Part shown: positions 1-5,774 of the stretch, one piece after another
Position numbering within the stretch: the first letter of the stretch is position 1
How the letters are laid out: each line of letters begins with the position of its first letter
Source: Chloroflexia bacterium
GTDB taxonomy: Bacteria; Chloroflexota; Chloroflexia; Thermomicrobiales; UBA6265
DNA length: 8,834 nt
Reading direction: 5' to 3'
Assembly: GCA_030430125.1 (NCBI GenBank)
Contig: JAUIGA010000124.1
Coordinates: 1-8,834, forward strand
Translations under genes and position numbers: made by a program
Notes under the pieces: generated by a model
What the model was told of the DNA's origin: nothing
Databases searched by the model: none
The model's input: only the letters and a program-made list of their open reading frames with translations

Positions 1-2
1 TC

Positions 3-8
3 GAGGAG
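3..8 (+). promoter_or_regulatory. Ribosome binding site of the FNR gene
   Basis: GAGGAG lies 8 nt before TTG(17) and 11 nt before GTG(20). It supports a start at this point without deciding between the two adjacent start codons. Confidence 0.6.
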
Positions 9-16
9 AATCAGTC

Positions 17-1084
17 TTGGTGAGCAACGTGACACCAATCGAGCCGCAGGACCTGGCCGTCAATGACGCGGAGCCGATGTTCGACATTTCCGTCATCGGC
101 GCGGGACCAACCGGCCTCTTCGCCGCGTTCTATGCTGGGTTGCGCGGCGCGTCGGTCCAGGTCATCGACTCACTCGAAGAGCCGGGTGGCGCGCTGACCG
201 CCATCTATCCCGAGAAGTACATCTACGATGTCATTGGGTATCCCAAGGTACTGGCGAAGGACTTTGTGGCCGCCTGCGTCGAGCAGGCGATGCGGTCGAA
301 CCCGACGATTCATTTGAACGAGCAGGTCCAGGAGCTGCTGCCTCAGGCGGACGGCACCTTCCTGCTGAAGACCAGCACGTCGGTGCGCCGGAGCCGTTCC
401 GTGGTGATCGCCGCCGGAGTCGGGGCATTCGAGCCCACGCGCCTGACCGCTCCGGGGGTTGCCGAGCTCGAGGGCAGCGGGGTGCACTACTTCGCCAAGC
501 GTGTCGAGGACTTCCGTGACCGCAAGGTGGTCATCGTGGGTGGGGGAGACTCTGCCGTCGACTGGGCGGTGACGCTGGAGCCGGTCGCGGAAAGTGTCAA
601 AGTCATCCATCGCTCGAAATTCCGGGCACACGAGGCGACTGTGGACGAGCTGGAACGCTCCACCGTGGAGTTGTTCTATCCAAAGTGCGAGGTGATCGAA
701 GTTCGCGCCGGTGACCATGGCCGAATCGCGTCGCTCACGTTCAAGAATGGTGACGGCGAACATGCGGACCTGGAGGTGGACGAGCTGATCTGCGCGATCG
801 GGTTCAAGGCCGATCCGGGGCCGATGCGGAGCTGGGGTTTCGAGTTGGCGCGAAACCAGATCGTGGTGGACAAGATCACGATGGAGACGAACATCCCCGG
901 CGTGTTCGGCGCTGGTGACATCGTCAGCTATCCCGCCAAGTTCAAGTTGATCGCGAACGGTGCGGCCGAGGCAGTCACGGCTGTCAATCATGCGGTGACG
1001 TACGTCAACCCCGATGCGCGGCTTGATCCCGGACACTCGACGACGATCATGGAGAAGCGCGCCAAGGAGGCTGCCGCCACGTAG
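17..1084 (+). CDS. Ferredoxin/flavodoxin-NADP+ reductase, type 2 (thioredoxin-reductase-like)
   Basis: Flavoenzyme expected to move electrons between NADPH and ferredoxin or flavodoxin in the cytoplasm. An FAD-binding GxGxxG motif (GAGPTG, residues 28-33) opens the protein. A second Rossmann motif for NADPH (GGGDSA, 175-180) is followed by HRSKFRAH (198-205), whose arginines suit the 2'-phosphate of NADPH. The GAGD motif (298-301) near the C-terminus is the second FAD contact. The CxxC redox pair of true thioredoxin reductases is absent between the NADPH motif and the C-terminus, which points to the FNR2 family; 355 aa is close to the family length. Start: TTG at 17 or GTG at 20, both served by GAGGAG at 3-8 (8 or 11 nt spacing). 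The gene converges on trpS, with a strong hairpin between them. Substrate choice (ferredoxin or flavodoxin) cannot be read from sequence. Confidence 0.9.
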   Translation: MVSNVTPIEPQDLAVNDAEPMFDISVIGAGPTGLFAAFYAGLRGASVQVIDSLEEPGGALTAIYPEKYIYDVIGYPKVLAKDFVAACVEQAMRSNPTIHLNEQVQELLPQADGTFLLKTSTSVRRSRSVVIAAGVGAFEPTRLTAPGVAELEGSGVHYFAKRVEDFRDRKVVIVGGGDSAVDWAVTLEPVAESVKVIHRSKFRAHEATVDELERSTVELFYPKCEVIEVRAGDHGRIASLTFKNGDGEHADLEVDELICAIGFKADPGPMRSWGFELARNQIVVDKITMETNIPGVFGAGDIVSYPAKFKLIANGAAEAVTAVNHAVTYVNPDARLDPGHSTTIMEKRAKEAAAT

Positions 1085-1100
1085 TGGTGGAACCCGCGTG

Positions 1101-1156
1101 CACGCACCAAACGAGCGCCCGGTCCGCACGCGGACCGGGCGCTCGTTTGGTGCGTG
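1101..1156. terminator. Perfect 26-bp hairpin, probable bidirectional terminator
   Basis: The arms 1101-1126 and 1131-1156 are exact reverse complements over 26 bp, with the 4-nt loop CACG. It lies 16 nt past the FNR stop codon (1082-1084) and 18 nt past the trpS stop on the other strand (1175-1177), where a shared terminator for convergent genes would be placed. The GC-rich core is flanked inside the stem by AAA on the left arm and TTT on the right arm, so each strand has a short U-run as it leaves the core. There is no long U-tract beyond the stem. Its role as a terminator is inferred from position and structure. Confidence 0.75.
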
Positions 1157-1174
1157 GCTCAGGTTGGTAGGGGC

Positions 1175-2224
1175 TTACCGCGGTCGGCCGATACCCATGC
1201 GGTCGCGCACGAGGCGCATCTTCGTCTCGGCGGCTTCGCTGGCGCGCTCGGCCCCCTGCTGCAGCACACCGGAGATGTACGGGACATCCCCCTTGAGCCG
1301 AACCAGCTCGTCCTGGATGGGGGTGAGCGAGTCGACCACCACCTCGGCGAGCTCCTTCTTGAAGTCGCCGTACCGCTTGCCTTCGAAATGCCGCTCGACC
1401 TCGGGCGTGGACTTCCCGGAGAGGGAGCCGTAAATCTGGATGAGGTTGGTCAGCGCCGGCTTGTCGTCACCGGCGGTGATCGTGTCGCCGGAATCGGTCA
1501 CCGCGCGACGGATCTTCTTGCGGATGACATCTGGCGAATCGGCGAACGAGATGTAGCTGGCTTCGCGGGGAGAGCTCTTGCTCATCTTTTCGGTCGGGTC
1601 GTCCAGCGACATGATCCGCGCGCCCTCGGTTTTGATGTCGGCCTCTGGCATGACGAACGTTTCCCCGTACCGGGCGTTGAACCGGGTGACGATATCGCGC
1701 GTCAGCTCGATGTGCTGGCGCTGGTCGTCCCCGACCGGAACCTTTTCGGTGTCATACAGGATGATGTCCGCCGCCATGAGAATCGGATAGTTCAGCACCG
1801 TCGCCGAAACCGCGTCGCCCTTGCCGGCCGACTTGTCCTTGAACTGGGTCATGCGGCGCAGTTCGCCGAACTGGGTCACGGCGTTGAGCAGCCATTGCAG
1901 CTCGGAATGGGCGGGCACGTCCGACTGCACGAACAGCAGGCACTTGTCGGGATCCAGGCCGGAGGCGAGCAGGCTGCTCGCGAGATTCACGATCTGTTCC
2001 TGAAGCACGACTGGATCCGGGTTGTTCAGCAATGCATGCAGGTCGACGATGCAGAAGATGCTCTCGCTTTCGTCGATCTGGTTCACCCAGTTGCGCACCG
2101 CGCCGAGGTAGTTCCCAAGGTGGAAGTTACCGGAGGGCTGGATTCCGGAGAAGACCCTGAGCTTGTGCTCGGCCGTCGAGGCATCGGCCTGATCGGTTGC
2201 TCGTGCGGGAGCGTCGGTCACCAT
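1175..2224 (-). CDS. trpS: Tryptophan-tRNA ligase (TrpRS)
   Basis: Class I aminoacyl-tRNA synthetase that charges tRNA-Trp with tryptophan using ATP. Numbered from ATG 2224, the signature GIQPSGNFHLGNYLGA sits at residues 27-42, with HLGN (35-38) as the HIGH-class ATP motif. YPILMAADIILY (146-157) and GDDQRQHIELTRDI (165-178) form the tryptophan and adenylate pocket. EKMSKS (212-217) is the KMSKS loop. The 349 aa fit the compact bacterial TrpRS of about 330-350 aa. The frame stays open to an ATG at 2266 (363 aa), but the ATG at 2224 has AAGGA 9 nt upstream, while the extra residues look like untranslated leader. The gene lies 112 bp downstream of the HxlR gene on the same strand and ends at the long hairpin shared with the FNR gene. 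I see no convincing promoter or T-box in the gap. Confidence 0.95.
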   Translation of the reverse strand: MVTDAPARATDQADASTAEHKLRVFSGIQPSGNFHLGNYLGAVRNWVNQIDESESIFCIVDLHALLNNPDPVVLQEQIVNLASSLLASGLDPDKCLLFVQSDVPAHSELQWLLNAVTQFGELRRMTQFKDKSAGKGDAVSATVLNYPILMAADIILYDTEKVPVGDDQRQHIELTRDIVTRFNARYGETFVMPEADIKTEGARIMSLDDPTEKMSKSSPREASYISFADSPDVIRKKIRRAVTDSGDTITAGDDKPALTNLIQIYGSLSGKSTPEVERHFEGKRYGDFKKELAEVVVDSLTPIQDELVRLKGDVPYISGVLQQGAERASEAAETKMRLVRDRMGIGRPR

Positions 2225-2336
2225 GTCGTGCTGTCCTTGAACGTATGGCATGAAAGGCTGAAGCATGTGGCGCAGCGGCCTTCAACAGCTTACCAAATCG
2301 ATGATGCCTGGTTGGTTGAATTCCGGGATATACGGG
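2225..2336 (-). other. hxlR-trpS intergenic leader
   Basis: This 112-bp gap separates the hxlR stop from the preferred trpS start. It holds the trpS ribosome binding site (AAGGA on the minus strand, 9 nt before ATG 2224) and two further in-frame ATGs (2266 and 2251) with poorer spacing to a purine-rich site. No T-box motif, tRNA-like element or clear -35/-10 pair was recognised. Confidence 0.4.
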
Positions 2337-2723
2337 CTAGCGGGCAGCCAACGGCTCGCCCACGAGAACGGCCTCCGTATCCCGATCCTCGGCATCACAT
2401 TCGTCGCCGAGCCAGGTGCGGCCGAACTCGCGCATCGTCTCGATGACGGGAAGGAGCGCGGTGCCCTTGGTGGTCAATGTGTACTCGACACGCGGAGGTA
2501 CTTCCGCGTAGCAGTGCCGGGTCAGGACGTCTGCCTCTTCAAGCTTCTTCAGGCGCTCCGAGAGTGTCTTCGGACTGATGCCGGCGAGCGAGCGCTCGAG
2601 CTGGCTGAACCGCATCTGGCCGGTCGCCAGGTCCCGCAGGATCAATGGCGTCCACTTGTTGCCGATCAGCTCGGCGGTGCGGGCCACCGGACAGCCAAGA
2701 AGGTCTTCCTGATTTCCACGCAT
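2337..2723 (-). CDS. HxlR-family winged-helix transcriptional regulator
   Basis: Small dimeric DNA-binding regulator of the HxlR (DUF24) family, 128 aa, the usual length. The family opening CPVARTAELIGNKWTPLILRDL is at residues 11-32. The recognition-helix region SLAGISPKTLSERLKKLEEADVL follows at about 45-67, and the wing (RVEYTLTTKG) at about 82-91. Cys11 is at the position of the N-terminal cysteine that senses electrophiles or oxidants in YodB and HypR; it is the only cysteine of the N-terminal region. The start is ATG 2723, with AGGA 8 nt upstream. An inverted repeat overlapping the candidate -10 box at 2772-2791 suggests autoregulation. The effector is unknown. The neighbouring MFS transporter is a plausible target but is read upstream of this gene in the same direction. 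Confidence 0.9.
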   Translation of the reverse strand: MRGNQEDLLGCPVARTAELIGNKWTPLILRDLATGQMRFSQLERSLAGISPKTLSERLKKLEEADVLTRHCYAEVPPRVEYTLTTKGTALLPVIETMREFGRTWLGDECDAEDRDTEAVLVGEPLAAR

Positions 2724-2771
2724 GTCGAAATTCCTGTCTCATGCAATCGATGTATGCGACACAAGTCCCCA

Positions 2772-2791
2772 ATACTTCCATAAGTATAGCA
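2772..2791 (-). promoter_or_regulatory. Candidate hxlR promoter (-10) with overlapping inverted-repeat operator
   Basis: On the minus strand TGCTATACT (2791-2783) forms an extended -10 box about 60 bp before the hxlR ATG. No good -35 is visible 17 nt upstream, as expected if the TGn extension compensates. The inverted repeat ATACTT-CCAT-AAGTAT (2772-2787) covers the -10 box. Its inner form TACT-N6-AGTA resembles the TACT-N7-AGTA-type sites described for the HxlR-family repressor YodB. Binding here would block transcription. Operator function is inferred. Confidence 0.5.
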
Positions 2792-2797
2792 TATCGG

Positions 2798-4063
2798 TCA
2801 GGAGCGGACTCCGGCGACATGTGACGCAGCCGGCACGGTGTCGACCTCGTCGGGATAGTCATGAAGCCTGGCTGCGGCTGAGGTCGCAATGACGATGACC
2901 TGCGCGGACATGCCGAAAAGACAGAGGAGCAGGACCCACTCCACACCGAACCACGTGGCGACAAGCGCCCCGATCGCCGCTCCAACCGGTCGCGCACCGG
3001 CCGTTGCCGTGACAATGACAGCCGAAACCCTGCCGAGCATGTGGTGCGGGGTCACAGACTGGCGCAGGGTGGTGGTGGTAATCGTCCAGATGATGGGGCC
3101 AGCACCGAGCAGGAAGTAGGCCATCGCCGGAGCGATTTCCCGAGCGGTGGCAAGACTGAGCGCCATTATCGCCATGGCGGTGAATCCGGCAATCGGACCA
3201 ACGCAGATCGCGGCTCCGACCGAGAGGCGTTGGAAAACGAACCGAGACATCGCCGCGCCGGCGATCATGCCCACGCCGTACGACGCGAGCGTCCAGCCAA
3301 CCTGGGCGGGGCTGAATCCGAGCGGGCCCATCGCATAGGCGACAAAGACGCCCTGCAGGCAGAACCATGCGGTGTTGAACACGACGGCGGTCACAATGAT
3401 GGGCCGGAGGAGCGGGTGGTGCAGCGTCCAGCGAGTGCCAGCAACGACATCCTCGAGCGGGGAGCCCGTCCGCTTTGCGTGTCCATGGGCCGGCAGTGCA
3501 ATCAGAAGCATGAGGGCGAACATGGAGCAGCCGATCGCGATGCCCAGGGCCAATCCAGCCCCGGTCCAGCCGATCACCGCTCCGGCCAGGGCCGGTCCTG
3601 CCGCGATCGCGAGGCTCCGGGTCAATTCAATGGATGTGTTCGCGCGAATCAGACCACCACGGGCGACCATCGCCGCGACAACACTCGGAGCGCCGATGGT
3701 GAAGGCCACAGTGCCCGTGCTGCCGATGAGTCCGAGGATCGCGAGCAGCATCAGGGTCAACTGCCCAGCATCGAGAAGCATGGCGAAGGTGACCAGAGCG
3801 AGTAGCCGGATGAGCTCGCCCGTGACCATGACGGCGCGTGGGGACGAGCGATCAGTCAGCGCTCCAATTGGGATTGCCAACAGCAGGAATGGCAGGGTTG
3901 CCAGGGCCTGGATGGCGCCGGTGCTGCCTGGACCAGCTCCGAGCGTCGCCACGGCCACGATCATCAACGTGGCCGTACCCATCTGTTCCGCAGAGTGTGC
4001 GAGGAGGTTCGAGGTCGCCAGCGCCTTGAATGCGGAAAAACCCGTGAACGAGGGAAGATGCAC
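2798..4063 (-). CDS. MFS transporter (MFS_3 / EntS-like exporter)
   Basis: Inner-membrane proton-coupled transporter of the major facilitator superfamily, most like drug or siderophore exporters. From GTG 4063 it is 421 aa with about 12 hydrophobic segments and a hydrophilic middle loop (about 191-218). The loop 2-3 motif A appears as GALTDRSSPR (67-76). LRQSVTPHHMLGRVSAV (333-349) is a conserved second-half loop typical of the MFS_3 group. Start choice: AGGAG (4077-4073) stands 9 nt before GTG 4063. An in-frame ATG at 4108 would add 15 residues but has no ribosome binding site, and the frame runs on to 4294 only by overlapping ada. It lies 86 bp behind ada and 74 bp before hxlR. Its ribosome binding site sits in one arm of a 10-bp inverted repeat. 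The substrate is unknown. Confidence 0.85.
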   Translation of the reverse strand: MHLPSFTGFSAFKALATSNLLAHSAEQMGTATLMIVAVATLGAGPGSTGAIQALATLPFLLLAIPIGALTDRSSPRAVMVTGELIRLLALVTFAMLLDAGQLTLMLLAILGLIGSTGTVAFTIGAPSVVAAMVARGGLIRANTSIELTRSLAIAAGPALAGAVIGWTGAGLALGIAIGCSMFALMLLIALPAHGHAKRTGSPLEDVVAGTRWTLHHPLLRPIIVTAVVFNTAWFCLQGVFVAYAMGPLGFSPAQVGWTLASYGVGMIAGAAMSRFVFQRLSVGAAICVGPIAGFTAMAIMALSLATAREIAPAMAYFLLGAGPIIWTITTTTLRQSVTPHHMLGRVSAVIVTATAGARPVGAAIGALVATWFGVEWVLLLCLFGMSAQVIVIATSAAARLHDYPDEVDTVPAASHVAGVRS

Positions 4064-4067
4064 TGTG

Positions 4068-4133
4068 GCGGACTCCTGTAGCGATGCCGGACGGATCAGC
4101 AATCCCATGCTGATCGCCGCTCGAGGAGTCCGC
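4068..4133 (-). promoter_or_regulatory. Inverted repeat that could mask the MFS ribosome binding site
   Basis: In the transcript (minus strand) GCGGACTCCT (4133-4124) is an exact 10-bp complement of AGGAGTCCGC (4077-4068). The second arm contains the AGGAG ribosome binding site of the MFS gene. Between the arms a second hairpin pairs GATCAGC (4115-4109) with GCTGATC (4100-4094) around an 8-nt loop that includes the alternative ATG 4108. The outer stem would close the start site. No U-tract follows, so it is not an intrinsic terminator. A regulatory role is inferred from the overlap with the binding site. Confidence 0.45.
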
Positions 4134-4149
4134 ACTCGCAATCGTGCGG

Positions 4150-5244
4150 TCAATCTCGGCTGGGTGCAGATTCCCGCTCGCGATCCAACAGCGCCTGCTT
4201 GCGCTCGAGCCCCCATCGATAGCCACCGAGCTTGCCATCGGCGCGAACCACTCGATGGCAGGGGACGACGACGGCCAGCTCGTTGGACGCGCACGCGCCT
4301 GCCACGGCCCTGGCCGCGTCCGGCGTGCCGAGATCGCGCGCGATCTCGCTGTAGGTTCTGGTTTCAGCTGGTGGGATCTGCCGAAGTGCGTGCCAAACCC
4401 GATGTTGGAACGCCGTTCCCCGGATATCGAGTGGAAGTTCGAGCGGCTGACGACCGGGATGGTCGATGTGCTCGATCACGGCTTCGACGACAGCGGAGAA
4501 TTCCTCGCCCCCGGGTTCGACCGTGCCCAACCTGAACCGCTCGTGGCACGCGCGCACCAGCTCTTCGGCTGAGTCCCCGAAGGCGACCATGCAGATCCCG
4601 CGCTGGGTGGTTGCAACGAGGACGAGTCCGACGGAGGAAGAACTGACGGCGTAGGTGACCGATTCACCGGCACCGAGGCTGCGGTAGGCGCCCGGCGACA
4701 TACCGAGGATCTCCTCGGCGTTTGCGTAGAAGCTGGCGCTGGAGCCGAAGCCAGCCTCGTACATTGCCCGCGTGACTGTGCCCGCATCGTCGAGCGCGTG
4801 CCGCAGGCGCCTGTTCCGGACACCCGTCGCATATTGCTTCGGAGTGAGTCCCACAAGCCGCTTGAAGAGCCGGTGAAAATGTGCGGGGCTCATGCCGGCA
4901 GCCTGTGCCAACTCCGCGAGGGAAGGATTGGCTTCCGGAGATTCGATCTGCCGGCAGGCGCGGGCGATCAGGCGGCGATGACGATCTTCCGTCGATTCAC
5001 GATCGGGCCGGCAGCGACGGCATGGCCGAAACCCCTCCCGAAGCGCGGCGGCGAGGGTGTCGAAGAAGCGCACATTCTTTCGAAGCGGTGTGCGAGCCGG
5101 ACAGCCCGGTCGGCAGACGACTCCGGTGGTCTGGACCGCGAAGTAAAACGTCCCGTCGGCCGACTTGTCTCGCACGCGGACACGTTCCCAGCGGTGGTCG
5201 TTGTCGGTGGAATCGTTCGAGAGGGCCGGCTGTGCGGTGGTCAT
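4150..5244 (-). CDS. ada: Ada: methylphosphotriester sensor, AraC-type activator and O6-alkylguanine methyltransferase
   Basis: Three-domain DNA alkylation protein of 364 aa (E. coli Ada is 354). Residues about 18-82 form the Ada zinc domain, with Cys44, Cys48, Cys75 and Cys78 in the same spacing as the four zinc cysteines of E. coli Ada; the first accepts methyl groups from DNA phosphotriesters. Residues about 85-190 carry an AraC-type pair of helix-turn-helices (ELAQAAGMSPAHFHRLFKRL, 111-130). Residues about 200-355 form the methyltransferase domain with the active site VPCHRV (327-332, Cys329) and the following GGYRWGLERK (340-349). Self-methylation is irreversible and turns the protein into an activator of repair genes. 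ATG 5244 has AAGGAG 10 nt upstream. It is the first of four genes on this strand, and an Ada-box-like element lies in its upstream region. All key residues are present, so it is probably active. Confidence 0.95.
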   Translation of the reverse strand: MTTAQPALSNDSTDNDHRWERVRVRDKSADGTFYFAVQTTGVVCRPGCPARTPLRKNVRFFDTLAAALREGFRPCRRCRPDRESTEDRHRRLIARACRQIESPEANPSLAELAQAAGMSPAHFHRLFKRLVGLTPKQYATGVRNRRLRHALDDAGTVTRAMYEAGFGSSASFYANAEEILGMSPGAYRSLGAGESVTYAVSSSSVGLVLVATTQRGICMVAFGDSAEELVRACHERFRLGTVEPGGEEFSAVVEAVIEHIDHPGRQPLELPLDIRGTAFQHRVWHALRQIPPAETRTYSEIARDLGTPDAARAVAGACASNELAVVVPCHRVVRADGKLGGYRWGLERKQALLDRERESAPSRD

Positions 5245-5280
5245 GGTCGCTGGGCTCCTTGCGATGGTCTACCGACGCAT

Positions 5281-5300
5281 GCTTCGAAGCGTATCGCTTC
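5281..5300. repeat. Overlapping palindromes in the ada leader
   Basis: GCTTCGAAGC (5281-5290) is a perfect 10-bp palindrome. It overlaps a second inverted repeat GAAGCG-TAT-CGCTTC (5286-5300). Together they give three copies of the GAAGC half-site, 37-56 bp upstream of the ada start. It could be an operator or a leader stem-loop; nothing in the sequence decides between these. Confidence 0.5.
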
Positions 5301-5320
5301 CTGGGGCTCCAACCCATCGA

Positions 5321-5337
5321 AATCTTGCGGTCAAATA
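5321..5337 (-). promoter_or_regulatory. Ada-box-like element upstream of ada
   Basis: The minus strand reads TAT-TTGACC-GCAAGATT. The E. coli Ada binding site is described as an A box (AAT) and a B box (GCAA) six bases apart, and from memory the E. coli ada promoter itself reads AAT-N6-GCAAGATT. Here the B box and the four following bases match exactly, with the same six-base gap, while the A box matches two of three bases. The six-base gap is TTGACC, which could also serve as a -35 box. It lies 77 bp upstream of the ada start. Autoregulation is inferred. Confidence 0.4.
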
Positions 5338-5377
5338 TCGGCCCGGCAGATCCGCCGTGCGGGATGCACCTCCACCG

Positions 5378-5383
5378 TATACT
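5378..5383 (+). promoter_or_regulatory. Candidate -10 box for the holin-like/phosphoesterase/aminotransferase operon
   Basis: TATACT lies 49 nt before the GTG start at 5433. The context ACCGTATACTTGC closely resembles the rpsA -10 region (ACCGGTATACTTTGC). The hexamer 17 nt upstream is CCGTGC, so no -35 match is seen and the call rests on the -10 alone. Confidence 0.35.
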
Positions 5384-5432
5384 TGCACGCGGAGATCGAC
5401 CGTGGTTCGGGGTGCCGAAGGAAGGTTGCAAG

Positions 5433-5774
5433 GTGGTTCGCTTTATCGCGTATGTTGTGGCGACGGTGGTGGCGACCCTGGCGCTTGGAACGATTTCTGA
5501 ACGCCTGATCAGCTTCGACCGCGCCGAGACGGTGCTGTTGTTCGCTGTGGTCCTTGGCGTAATCAACGCTACGATCAAGCCGGTCGTGCAGGTGCTGACC
5601 CTGCCACTCTCCTGTCTCACGTTTGGACTGTTCGCCATTGTTGTCAACATGGTGTTGTTCTGGGGCGGGGCATACATCACGCCGGATCTCGAAGTCTCGT
5701 GGTGGGGCGCGTTGATCGGTTCCCTGATGGTGAGCGTGGCGTCCGGCATCATGTTCACGGTGCTCGATGAGTAG
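5433..5774 (+). CDS. YvlD/phage_holin_4_2 family four-helix membrane protein
   Basis: A small integral membrane protein of 113 aa with four hydrophobic segments (about residues 2-22, 33-55, 60-80 and 90-110). The family pattern is clear: GVINATIKPVVQVLTLPLSCLTFGLFAIVVNM at about 42-73, with the conserved asparagine and proline in the first turn and GLF...VN in the third helix. The family name comes from similarity to phage holins, but most chromosomal members (Bacillus YvlD type) have no shown lytic role and their function is not established. GTG 5433 has AGGAAGG 7 nt upstream. The frame is open further upstream but that part reads like shadow sequence antisense to ada. Its stop overlaps the next gene by 8 nt, which implies coupled translation. 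Confidence 0.85.
   Translation: MVRFIAYVVATVVATLALGTISERLISFDRAETVLLFAVVLGVINATIKPVVQVLTLPLSCLTFGLFAIVVNMVLFWGGAYITPDLEVSWWGALIGSLMVSVASGIMFTVLDE

Larger units (their letters stand above)
5245..5432. promoter_or_regulatory. Divergent control region between ada and the holin-like/phosphoesterase operon
   Basis: A 188-bp gap without a gene serves both directions. Toward ada it holds the AAGGAG ribosome binding site, the overlapping palindromes at 5281-5300 and the Ada-box-like element at 5321-5337. Toward the plus-strand operon it holds TATACT at 5378-5383, a good -10 box without a recognisable -35 at 17 nt, and AGGAAGG at 5419-5425 before GTG 5433. No small open frame with its own ribosome binding site was convincing. 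Confidence 0.6.

Noticed and set aside
170..1129. 319-codon minus-strand open frame antisense to the FNR gene
   Set aside because: The protein has no family features, is rich in Arg and His, and would start inside the terminator hairpin. The plus-strand FNR explains the region fully.
2225..2266. ATG 2266 as the trpS start
   Set aside because: It would add 14 residues with no family similarity, and AAGGA is better spaced for ATG 2224.
2342..2361. Bulged hairpin GGGCAGCC/GGCTCGCCC at the end of hxlR as a terminator
   Set aside because: It lies within the last codons, has a bulge and no U-tract follows on the minus strand.
1154..2446. 430-codon plus-strand open frame antisense to trpS
   Set aside because: It lies opposite the clear TrpRS gene, has no recognisable domain and is rich in His, Val, Arg and Gly as is usual for GC-rich antisense frames.
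2804..2812. Third copy of GCGGACTCC at the 3' end of the MFS gene, matching the arms of the inverted repeat at its 5' end
   Set aside because: Only 9 bp and inside coding sequence (Gly-Val-Arg codons). It could be chance in GC-rich DNA and gives no evidence of a mobile element.
4064..4294. Longer MFS start with 77 extra residues overlapping ada
   Set aside because: The extra part is Arg-rich shadow sequence of ada, and GTG 4063 has a well-placed AGGAG, whereas the upstream starts have none.
5433..5774. Phage holin, implying a prophage
   Set aside because: The holin name belongs to the Pfam family title only; no other phage gene is nearby, and chromosomal YvlD-type proteins are common in bacteria.
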